Shown: positions 15,366 to 23,031 of the stretch, piece after piece
How positions within the stretch are numbered: position 1 is the stretch's first letter
Layout of the letters: the number at the start of each line of letters is the position of its first letter
Source: JAVVPL01 sp036655775
Lineage (GTDB): Bacteria > Bacteroidota > Bacteroidia > Bacteroidales > P3
Assembly (NCBI GenBank): GCA_036655775.1
Contig: JAVVPL010000019.1
Location: forward strand, 1 to 25,265
DNA: 25,265 nucleotides
Direction of reading: 5' to 3'
Notes under the pieces: generated by a model
What the model saw: the letters and a program-made list of their open reading frames with translations, nothing else
What the model was told of the DNA's origin: nothing
Database searches by the model: none
Translations under genes and position numbers: made by a program

Positions 15366-17390
15366 TTAATTTTTTATAATTTTTTGAATTGTATGGGTAT
15401 GTTCCAAGGTGGTGATACGTACAAGATACATACCTTTGGCTATATCTGTCAAATCTATAAAATTATTTGCCGTCTGTGTTTTAAGTACACTTCCATTGAT
15501 ATTTAAAATTTCAATAGATTTTATATTTTCGCCTTCAACATATAGATTGGTATTTACAGGATTTGGATATATCTTAAATTGATTGTTTTTATTTTGAATT
15601 TCTATATTTATTTCTTTCACCTTAAGTGTGTCTGAAGCTTGTGATTCTCCAGATTCATATACTGCGGTAACATAATAGGTACTGTTTTTTTTGGAAATTG
15701 CATACTCGTTTTGAGATAAAGGAACTTCCGTTAATTTTAGATCATTTCCATATACATTGTATCCTTTGAATATATAAGAATGTTTAGGATTACTTTCAAA
15801 TATGGGCAATCCAAAACCAATGTTTAAAATATTATTCCCTGTATAAAGCGTTTGCCAATCAATCCCATTTTCACTCTTTGATCCAATCAAATTGCTCTGT
15901 CCCATTTTTTGTACAGGCCCAAAATCAGTAGCAATAGGGGCACTTGTGAAATTGGTAACTTTATAGCCTATCAAAAGAGTATCTTCGTTGGATACATAAG
16001 GAATAGAAGTAAATTGATGGGTTTTAAATTTACCTAATTCTGAATCGGTGACCTTAATGGGTTCTTCGGCTATCAATTTATGATTACTGAAAATTACGGC
16101 AGAATACGTGGCTTTCTCGATTGGAATAAAGGCTATTTGTTTGATTGTAGTGGCTATTTGTTCATCTAAATCCTGTGGCATAAACGCATTTACAACGTAG
16201 ACGGTTTCCATAAGTACACCTCCTTTTTTATCTACTTTGTAGGTGCTATCACTATTTAATTCTAAATCGTTGTAAAATTTGTAAGTAAGGTTGTTGTTGA
16301 TGATTGGATCTGGCGCTTCCCATTGTAGACTATTTGTTTTTGGGTCTATATGAAGGTGCTTGGGTCGAGCCAATAGATTGTTTTTAAAAATATTTACAGA
16401 AATTGTATTTGATTTTGTTGCTTCTCCCGATGTTTTATAAATAGCGGCTACATTGTATTTATATTTTCCAACTTGCATATCTTTTTCTGAATAAAATAAT
16501 GTTGAGGCATCTACTTGTTTAAATTTGTCGTCGTTTTTGTATATTTGATAATAGTCGATTTCATGATTAATATTACGGGCTGCTTTCCAGGACATGGTAA
16601 AGGCATTTAATGCGTTTAAATGTGAAGGAAGAAGCCTTGCTGTATTCTTTTCGGGAGTAAATATAATCGTCTGTAAAACTTCTTTGCTACTATCGTCTTG
16701 TAAAAATGCAATAAGTTCTAAATTATCTTTATTCCATAATTTGTTTATTTCTATCTCAAAACTATGTTCTAAATTGGTTTGTTTTGAAAAATCTAAATTT
16801 ACACCCGTGTCATTTACTTGCATGTCACGTTGTACAAAATGCAATTGGTTCAGTCCTTCCCATTTTTCATTTATCTCACTTTCGACTAAAACTAAATGCA
16901 ATCGTAAATTTGTAGCACCTGAATAATCCGCCACTTTTTGGGTGGTGATTTGGGTGTTAATTTTGGATCCTTCGATGGTACATGCTACAACATTGATATC
17001 AAAAGATGTTTTTTGGGCAATTTGTTTTTCGTATATTGGTTTTAAAGAATCGTATATCGAATACATTGCATTCCCTTTAGTATATACTTCCACTCCATTG
17101 AATCGGGTGGTGGGATAGGATGAAATACCGCCATAATATTGAGCTCGTAATTTGCAATATTTATTTTCAAATTTTTCTTTTTGGCTCGCTACTCTTTCCG
17201 ATTGATACGAAATAACCGCAATCTTTGCACCTCTTTCTAATAAATCTTCTACTCCTTTTGCGGCTCCAGAACAAGGTCCACACCATGTTCCACTCCATTT
17301 TTCTACTAATACTGTTTTTTTATCTATTTGTTGCGACCATCCAACATTGGTAAAAAAAATAAAACAAATAGTAAGTATAGCTGTTTTCAT
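15366..17390 (-). CDS. Secreted Omp28-related thioredoxin-like protein with FN3-like units and T9SS sorting domain
   Basis: The protein has 674 residues. The start at 17390 (MKTAILTICFIFF) is preferred over the in-frame ATG at 17429. It begins a clean signal peptide cleaved near GWSQ, and an AAAA tract lies 10-13 nt upstream. The N-terminal domain is thioredoxin-like: VLVEKWSGTWCGPC with active-site pair C37/C40 (WCGPC about 36-40) and a cis-Pro-like SYPTTRFNG at about 91-99. This arrangement is typical of the Omp28-related family. Two FN3-like units (YYQIYKNDDKF, GYNVYGNDLKL) flank a beta-sandwich module at about 390-530 that also occurs in the neighbouring large proteins. The C-terminus (FKIYPNPVNTNLYVEG, about 605 to the end) is a T9SS type A domain. 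The likely role is a surface thiol/disulfide-active or cysteine-binding protein; this is not proven. The GLUG gene follows after 12 bp. Confidence 0.85.
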   Translation of the reverse strand: MKTAILTICFIFFTNVGWSQQIDKKTVLVEKWSGTWCGPCSGAAKGVEDLLERGAKIAVISYQSERVASQKEKFENKYCKLRAQYYGGISSYPTTRFNGVEVYTKGNAMYSIYDSLKPIYEKQIAQKTSFDINVVACTIEGSKINTQITTQKVADYSGATNLRLHLVLVESEINEKWEGLNQLHFVQRDMQVNDTGVNLDFSKQTNLEHSFEIEINKLWNKDNLELIAFLQDDSSKEVLQTIIFTPEKNTARLLPSHLNALNAFTMSWKAARNINHEIDYYQIYKNDDKFKQVDASTLFYSEKDMQVGKYKYNVAAIYKTSGEATKSNTISVNIFKNNLLARPKHLHIDPKTNSLQWEAPDPIINNNLTYKFYNDLELNSDSTYKVDKKGGVLMETVYVVNAFMPQDLDEQIATTIKQIAFIPIEKATYSAVIFSNHKLIAEEPIKVTDSELGKFKTHQFTSIPYVSNEDTLLIGYKVTNFTSAPIATDFGPVQKMGQSNLIGSKSENGIDWQTLYTGNNILNIGFGLPIFESNPKHSYIFKGYNVYGNDLKLTEVPLSQNEYAISKKNSTYYVTAVYESGESQASDTLKVKEINIEIQNKNNQFKIYPNPVNTNLYVEGENIKSIEILNINGSVLKTQTANNFIDLTDIAKGMYLVRITTLEHTHTIQKIIKN

Positions 17391-17452
17391 AATCAATAAT
17401 TTTAGTAAATGGGTCTTATATAATTTCATACAGTTTATTTTTTCACGCTTGG

Positions 17453-17478
17453 AACGAACTTTTAAGTTGCTGTTCGTT
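17453..17478. repeat. Inverted repeat upstream of the thioredoxin-like gene
   Basis: AACGAAC (17453-17459) and GTTCGTT (17472-17478) form a perfect 7-bp inverted repeat with a 12-nt spacer. It lies 63 bp or more before the start at 17390 and just after the terminator of the upstream gene. It could be an operator or a leader hairpin. Confidence 0.4.
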
Positions 17479-17496
17479 GCGTACGGAACTAATTGT

Positions 17497-17541
17497 GGAA
17501 AATAAAGGTTCCGACTTATGTAAAATAAGCCGAAACCTTAT
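17497..17541 (-). terminator. Intrinsic terminator after the 1100-aa exoprotein gene
   Basis: A 15-bp stem (17525-17539 with 17505-17519, two G-U pairs) around a 5-nt loop is followed on the minus strand by TATTTTC. It begins about 10 bp after the stop of the gene at 17552. It separates that gene from the thioredoxin-like gene downstream, though it may not stop all transcripts. Confidence 0.75.
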
Positions 17542-17551
17542 TTGAAAATTA

Positions 17552-20500
17552 TTATTTTAAAACCGATATTTTTTTTGTTATTTGTTTTTTATCTTGCATG
17601 ATAGTCATCAAATAGATCCCTGATTTTATAGTATTCAAGGGTATGCTTGTGCCAATATAATTGGATTGATAAACTTCTTTGCCCGATAAATCTACAATTT
17701 TTACAAATGTATACGCACCTATTATATTGATTTTGTCTTTTGCAGGATTAGGATAAATCGTAAATAGATTGGCATCTGATTGTTTTTCTATTGAGGTTGT
17801 ATCCGTTGGGTGTGTGGTGTCTTTGAAAGGAATATTCACCATAATTGGGGTGGATTTTACTTCGCTTTTATCGGCCCATACAGAGGCAATTTGATAGATA
17901 CATTCTACTATACTTGGATCAATGGCCGCATCGGTATAATTGAGTGTTGTGATAGGACTTGCATTTACCTTTACTTCATTTCTATACACATTATAACCTG
18001 TAAGCGCTTTTCCTTTTGTTGCACCTACTTTTGCTACTGTGTGATTATTAAAATATTGAGCCGTAAAAGCAATATTCCAGTTGCCTTTAATTCCTTGTGA
18101 TAATGCATCTTCCCATTTTATATTATCCATAGAAATTAAATTTTTGCCAGGTAGTGCAATTTCTCCATCGTATGCTATAGGCTTGGTATTTCTACCTTGT
18201 TGTATTCTATATCCTATTTTTATTGATTTACTAGCATCTATCTTAATGGCTTTGGGCAATATTACTGTATTAAATTTATCAAGAGTGAGGTCAGCAATTT
18301 TTTGTTCAAAAAGCAAATTGCTATCTTGATAAATAAACACCGTAAATAAACCTCTATCTGTAGGGTAAAATTGCATTTCCGTGATAGAAAACTCATCTAA
18401 TTCTTTTATATCCTCAGGCGCATAAAAAGCGGCCACCGATATGGTTCCTCCTTGTTTAATTCCCAATTTATTGACATTGGTCCCTGCATCCCATCTTTTG
18501 ATTGTAGGGGCTCCCGACAATGGTTTTTCCCAATTTAAATCTACATTTCTTTTTAAAGTATCGGTGGTAGAGGCTAAATTATAAGGAGCGCCATAAAGGG
18601 CCGTAGCATTTTTTTTCAAAACATTCGATTTTAATTCTTTGCCTTCTTTCCAATTTGAAGCTATATAATACGCATAGTTTCCATCTTCTAAATTAATATC
18701 TTCGTATTCAATTGTTTTAATTGGAGAAGAGGTAATTTTAGTATCGTTTTTATAAATAGTATATCCTAAAAAATTGGGATCTACACTAAGTTCTTCTCCA
18801 GAGGGCTTCGTAAGCGCTTCAAATTTAAGCGAAATATTATAATTACCTGACTCTGTTCCGAGTTGGTTCCACGATTCGTAATTAGGATCTTCTTCATTTC
18901 CAAAATTATATATATAAAATCCATTCTCCAAGATACTATTGGAATCGGAAGTAATACATTTTGCAGTGCTATCCCCTTTAGCCAAAATGCCTACAAATAA
19001 TTCTTTTGTTACATCCAATTTTAAAATATTTGGCAATTTGATGGTATTTAAGGCATTTGGAATTATGTTTTTAGCTTCTATAAATATACTTGGCTTTCTT
19101 TTGCCATCTACATATACAACCACACTATATTTGCCAGTATCCCCTGCTATAAAAGAAACTTCGGTTAAGGAATAATCTTTAAACATTGCAAGTTGAGTAG
19201 ATAACCACTTAACACCAGCCCCTTTTTTTCCGTATTTATGTATTGACTCCATACGACTATACGAAAGAGTAACATCCGATGAAAATTTGGCATTTTCCCA
19301 ATTTAATGAAATATGCGTTTTTTCATTTTTATCTATAAACGAAACGCCTTTTAAATCGGTGGGAGGATATTGAGCAAGTTTTACTGTATCAATGACTACA
19401 CTCACTTCTTTGGAAAAATCAGATAAACAAGAATTTTGATACACTGCTTTTATTTTATAGGTGTACGTTCCATTGGCTAAATTGGTATCTCTAAAATTTT
19501 CAATTGGTAACCATTGCTCGTTTAGCTGTACATTGTTTTTAAATAAATAATACCCTAATATTGTTTGATTTGGAGCTTCCGCTTTGTCCCAATAGAGAGC
19601 AATATTTTTTCGATTAACTACCGTTGCCATAGGGGTTGAGGCTAATGCAGCACATTCGCCACGTGGCGCAATGGTAATATTGTGCACAAGAGTGTCCGAT
19701 TCGCAATCGTTATCATACACTGCCGTTACGCCATATTTATAATTGCCCTCCATATCTATGGTTTCCGTATAGGTTCTGGTTTGCAAAAGTGCGGCATTTG
19801 CTTTGATGCCATTTTTGTAAATATTATAACCGCTAAGATTTAATTTGCTTTCTATTTCAAAAAAACATAATTTAGTTTGATAGTTCCTACTTGGAGGAAT
19901 TACAAGCGTTAAAGCAGGAACAATATACGTGGTTTTTTTATGGGTATACACAAATAAACCTCTTGTGTTAGTATAGACCCCTTCTTTATAGTCCGAGATA
20001 TCTTTTCCTTCTTTTATGTAATTTCCATTGAGATCAAATTCCCATATCTTCATTTCTATATTTCTACCTATAGTTACATTTCCTAAAACATAAATAATTC
20101 CATTATGGTATGCGGATCCCGTAGCTCGTATTTTAGCCTTAGGGTCTCTAGGTATTGAATCCAAACAAATTCCGTTTGAAATTTTTGTACCATCCATCTT
20201 TACAAAAAAACTATTCATTTGACCTCCATATTCAAAGCCCCCCTTTCCACCATCTAAATCGGAAATATAGGTGAGGCGATCGGCTTTTCCAACTATTCCT
20301 TGAACACAAGGAATCTTTGCTTCAATTACCCCTGTTTGTGGATTAATTTTGTTGATTGTAGGGTTTTGTTCATACACACTTGCATACAAGTATTGTCCGT
20401 CGGAAGTAATATCATAAAATGACCCTTTTATACTATCTACTCTGATAGTATCTAAAATTTTCCCATCAAAATCAAATTTGATAAAACATGAAAAATTAGA

Positions 20501-20854
20501 ATCTCTAGGTAACTCTAAAGAGCCATAAAAATAATCTCCCACGCTACCAATATAGGTAATTGCAGTAATTGGTGCAGACATCTTTTTTAAAAACTCATAT
20601 TTCGCACTTTTTGCTTGCGGAGCTTTTTGTAAAGAGGTATCTTCCCCACCTTCTGGAGCATCCCATTTTAACTCCAAAAATTTATTATAGCGAATATTTG
20701 ATGTGAGATTAGTGGGAACTTGACATGTGCTCGAAGCTTTGCTTGGTCCACTAAAATTTTCTGCTTTTACACTCGCAATAGATAAAGCGGACGTGCAAAT
20801 TAACATTGCGATCCTCAAAACGGATCTTGCTCTTAAAAAATGTAGTTGTTTCAT
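17552..20854 (-). CDS. Large secreted multidomain protein: propeller-like region, FN3-like and beta-sandwich modules, T9SS sorting domain
   Basis: The 1100-residue protein has a long signal peptide (about 1-31, SIASVKA). A beta-rich region at about 90-335 has repeated strands such as ITSDGQYLYASV and YHNGIIYVLGN, suggesting a propeller. Four FN3-like units follow, with signatures GYNIYKNGIKAN (about 342), GYYLFKNNVQLN (434), GYTIYKNDTKI (697) and GYNVYRNEVKVN (953). Two copies of a beta-sandwich module (about 530-680 and 785-935) sit between them. The end (FTIYPNPAKDKINIIG, about 1031-1100) is a T9SS type A domain. The alternation of beta-sandwich and 'YNVYRNG' units resembles the hemagglutinin/adhesin regions of Porphyromonas gingipains, so a surface adhesin is the best guess. 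No protease or glycosidase catalytic motif was seen. It has its own promoter and terminator. Confidence 0.85.
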   Translation of the reverse strand: MKQLHFLRARSVLRIAMLICTSALSIASVKAENFSGPSKASSTCQVPTNLTSNIRYNKFLELKWDAPEGGEDTSLQKAPQAKSAKYEFLKKMSAPITAITYIGSVGDYFYGSLELPRDSNFSCFIKFDFDGKILDTIRVDSIKGSFYDITSDGQYLYASVYEQNPTINKINPQTGVIEAKIPCVQGIVGKADRLTYISDLDGGKGGFEYGGQMNSFFVKMDGTKISNGICLDSIPRDPKAKIRATGSAYHNGIIYVLGNVTIGRNIEMKIWEFDLNGNYIKEGKDISDYKEGVYTNTRGLFVYTHKKTTYIVPALTLVIPPSRNYQTKLCFFEIESKLNLSGYNIYKNGIKANAALLQTRTYTETIDMEGNYKYGVTAVYDNDCESDTLVHNITIAPRGECAALASTPMATVVNRKNIALYWDKAEAPNQTILGYYLFKNNVQLNEQWLPIENFRDTNLANGTYTYKIKAVYQNSCLSDFSKEVSVVIDTVKLAQYPPTDLKGVSFIDKNEKTHISLNWENAKFSSDVTLSYSRMESIHKYGKKGAGVKWLSTQLAMFKDYSLTEVSFIAGDTGKYSVVVYVDGKRKPSIFIEAKNIIPNALNTIKLPNILKLDVTKELFVGILAKGDSTAKCITSDSNSILENGFYIYNFGNEEDPNYESWNQLGTESGNYNISLKFEALTKPSGEELSVDPNFLGYTIYKNDTKITSSPIKTIEYEDINLEDGNYAYYIASNWKEGKELKSNVLKKNATALYGAPYNLASTTDTLKRNVDLNWEKPLSGAPTIKRWDAGTNVNKLGIKQGGTISVAAFYAPEDIKELDEFSITEMQFYPTDRGLFTVFIYQDSNLLFEQKIADLTLDKFNTVILPKAIKIDASKSIKIGYRIQQGRNTKPIAYDGEIALPGKNLISMDNIKWEDALSQGIKGNWNIAFTAQYFNNHTVAKVGATKGKALTGYNVYRNEVKVNASPITTLNYTDAAIDPSIVECIYQIASVWADKSEVKSTPIMVNIPFKDTTHPTDTTSIEKQSDANLFTIYPNPAKDKINIIGAYTFVKIVDLSGKEVYQSNYIGTSIPLNTIKSGIYLMTIMQDKKQITKKISVLK

Positions 20855-20884
20855 GTTGACAAGTATTTTAATGATTTTTCGCTA

Positions 20885-20915
20885 CAAAGATCTTAAAATA
20901 AATGTATTTGTCAAA
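20885..20915 (-). promoter_or_regulatory. Promoter of the 1100-aa exoprotein gene
   Basis: On the minus strand TTTG (20912-20915) is followed after exactly 19 bp by GATCTTTG (20885-20892), one mismatch from TAnnTTTG. Transcription would start about 24 nt before the ATG at 20854. Confidence 0.6.
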
Positions 20916-21023
20916 TAAAATCACTACGCTATTTATACCAATTCCTCTTTTCAATATTACGTTAAACTTACTAAAAATTTATAACAGCCTGATTATCAAA
21001 TTAAACGTATCTTCCCCGTAATT

Positions 21024-22832
21024 TTATTTGAATTTTTTTAAAGCATCAAACAGCGTTTCATCTCTTTCTAAATTTAATTTTTTTCTAAGCCTCAATTTTC
21101 CACTTTCAACACCTCTAACGCTGATATTTGTAATGGATGATATTTCTTTTGTACTCAGATTAATGCTTAACAAGGCACATAAACGCATATCTTTAGACGT
21201 AATATCGGGACAGGCTTCTTTTAATTTTTTATAAAAATTTTCATTGACTTGTTCAAAATATATTTTAAAAGCATCCCATTCTTGATTTGTACTTACTTCT
21301 TTGATTACTTGTTCTATATTCTCTATAATTGAAATCTCTTTGGGTTTATCCGATAAACGAACTTTAAGTACATGTAGTTTTTCTTTTACATTGACTGCGG
21401 TTTCTTTAAATCGAATAAACAACATCGTATTAACCATCAACTCTTTACTTTTTGCATCTAATTCTTCCATTAATTCAACACGCACGTTTTCGGCCTCCTG
21501 GGTCCCTAGTTTATGCAAATGGGAAACTTGTTCATTCAATATATTATTGACTTTGCACTGTATTAGAATTCGTTTGTACAAAACAACAACAACAACAATG
21601 ATGGCGAGTATAATAATTCCTAAAATAACTAACCATAAATTTCGTTTTTCAATATTTGATTTAGAAAGTTCTAATTCTGTTTTATATAAAGCTTTTTCTT
21701 GTTCTATTTTGTATTTATCAAAATTGGCTTTCATTGCCAATATTTTATTTTCACTTTCTTTTGAAAATAGAGAATCCTTGATTTTATTGCTTTCTTTAAG
21801 TGCCAACAATGCTTTGAAGGGTTCATTTTTTACTTCATACAGTTTTGATAAATTATGTAATGAACTCATTTCTATTGAGGCATCATTGAAAATTTTAGCT
21901 TTTTTTAATGTTGAAATAGCTAGAGGGAAGGCTAAATTATATTTTTTTTGTGCAATATAATTGTTGACCATATTGCCTTCTATATACATCACAACTTTAT
22001 TCATCGATAAATCAATGGCTTGTTGTTTGGCTTGCTCATATTGCTTTTCAGCTAATTCATATTGACCTAATCCCTGATAAGAAACGCCCAATAAATAGAG
22101 TACATGTACATTTTGTTCTTTCAAATTTTGAAACGAACTTATTTTTTTGGCTTGTAAAAAATAAACTAAAGCTGAATCAAATTTTTCTTGTTTTAAATAC
22201 GTGCCTCCTATATTGCAATAAATATTAAAAGATTTTTTTTCAATATGATTTGCTTTATAATAGTTTACGGATTTTTTAAAATATTCTCTTGCAATTTCAT
22301 ACTGTTCTCTCATGGCAAAAACAACGCCAAAGCCATTATTTGCTTGTGCTTGAAAATAAGGACTACTTTCGGCTATTTTATAAATTTTGGCAAAAGTTTT
22401 TAAGGCCGCTTCATGATTTGTATTGAATGCTTGTGCATTAGCTAAATATAAAAGATATTTTGCGTATAATGTATCGGTATGTGCCCGTTTTGTTTCTTTG
22501 CTACGAAGAAATTCTATTTTATTTTGATATTGGTGCAATCGTTGTAAAGTTTGTAAATAGGAAGTATTTTCACTGCTTATTGCTTCTTGCCTCAATATAT
22601 AAATCAACAAACTATCTAATTTATTATGCTTTATCGCCCATTTAATTTCTGTATCATAATTTTTTTTAAAATTGGCTGTGTGGGGAACATCGGTATAATG
22701 TATTTGATTTTTAAGCAAAGATTCGGCATGCAATACATTGAAATCACCTAAAATTAGATTTAAACTAAAGAAAAAATATATAAATAAACTAAATTGAATT
22801 TTAAATGACTTTTGCTTGACAAGCTGAAACAT
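21024..22832 (-). CDS. Membrane-anchored TPR regulator with C-terminal LuxR-type helix-turn-helix
   Basis: The protein has 602 residues. The N-terminus is a hydrophobic signal or anchor segment (about 10-37). Residues about 60-355 are helical TPR-like repeats (NNGFGVVFAMREQYEIAREY, CNIGGTYLKQEKFDSALVYF, LLGVSYQGLGQYELAEKQYE). A coiled coil leads to one membrane helix at about 398-420 (LWLVILGIIILAIIVVVVVL). A second coiled coil follows, then a cytoplasmic DNA-binding domain at about 535-595: DITSKDMRLCALLSINLSTK, then EISSITNISVRGVESGKLRLRKKL. This places the TPR sensor outside the inner membrane and the HTH inside, a one-component transmembrane regulator common in Bacteroidota. The signal it senses is unknown. 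It is encoded just upstream of the surface-protein genes on the same strand, so they are its likely targets (inference). Confidence 0.85.
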   Translation of the reverse strand: MFQLVKQKSFKIQFSLFIYFFFSLNLILGDFNVLHAESLLKNQIHYTDVPHTANFKKNYDTEIKWAIKHNKLDSLLIYILRQEAISSENTSYLQTLQRLHQYQNKIEFLRSKETKRAHTDTLYAKYLLYLANAQAFNTNHEAALKTFAKIYKIAESSPYFQAQANNGFGVVFAMREQYEIAREYFKKSVNYYKANHIEKKSFNIYCNIGGTYLKQEKFDSALVYFLQAKKISSFQNLKEQNVHVLYLLGVSYQGLGQYELAEKQYEQAKQQAIDLSMNKVVMYIEGNMVNNYIAQKKYNLAFPLAISTLKKAKIFNDASIEMSSLHNLSKLYEVKNEPFKALLALKESNKIKDSLFSKESENKILAMKANFDKYKIEQEKALYKTELELSKSNIEKRNLWLVILGIIILAIIVVVVVLYKRILIQCKVNNILNEQVSHLHKLGTQEAENVRVELMEELDAKSKELMVNTMLFIRFKETAVNVKEKLHVLKVRLSDKPKEISIIENIEQVIKEVSTNQEWDAFKIYFEQVNENFYKKLKEACPDITSKDMRLCALLSINLSTKEISSITNISVRGVESGKLRLRKKLNLERDETLFDALKKFK

Positions 22833-22858
22833 ATTGTTATAAATTTTTATATTCCATA

Positions 22859-22913
22859 CAAATATACTGTTAACTACAGTACAAATATACTATTAAATAA
22901 AAATATTTACAAA
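22859..22913 (-). promoter_or_regulatory. Two tandem promoters with an inverted repeat between them, upstream of the TPR-HTH regulator
   Basis: On the minus strand two TATATTTG -7 boxes occur, at 22859-22866 and 22882-22889. The upstream one has a TTTG -33 at 22910-22913, 20 bp away. Between the boxes lies an inverted repeat, TACTGT (22865-22870) and ACAGTA (22876-22881), that touches both. An 11-bp sequence covering each box (ACAAATATACT on the plus strand) is directly repeated 23 bp apart. Confidence 0.55.
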
Positions 22914-22950
22914 TTAGGTTTAATTTTTCGGATTTACAATATATACATAA

Positions 22951-22984
22951 TATAAAAAGGGTGCCTACTGTTTTAGACACCCTT
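22951..22984 (-). terminator. Intrinsic terminator of the Omp28-like gene
   Basis: An 11-bp stem AAGGGTGTCTA / TAGGCACCCTT (one G-U pair) spans 22957-22984 with a 6-nt loop. On the minus strand it is followed by TTTTTATAT. It lies about 48 bp past the stop at 23032. Confidence 0.85.
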
Positions 22985-23031
22985 CAAAAGGATTTTGCTT
23001 AATTTAAAACTGTACTAAATAATATTTAGTA

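Noticed and set aside
20855..21023. Terminator or RNA gene between the TPR regulator and the 1100-aa exoprotein gene
   Set aside because: Only the promoter at 20885-20915 is convincing; no stable GC hairpin with a T-tract was seen, so read-through from the regulator gene is possible.
21024..22832. Reading the TPR protein as a histidine kinase
   Set aside because: After the membrane helix there is no H-box or N/G-box ATPase motif; the C-terminus is a LuxR-type helix-turn-helix.
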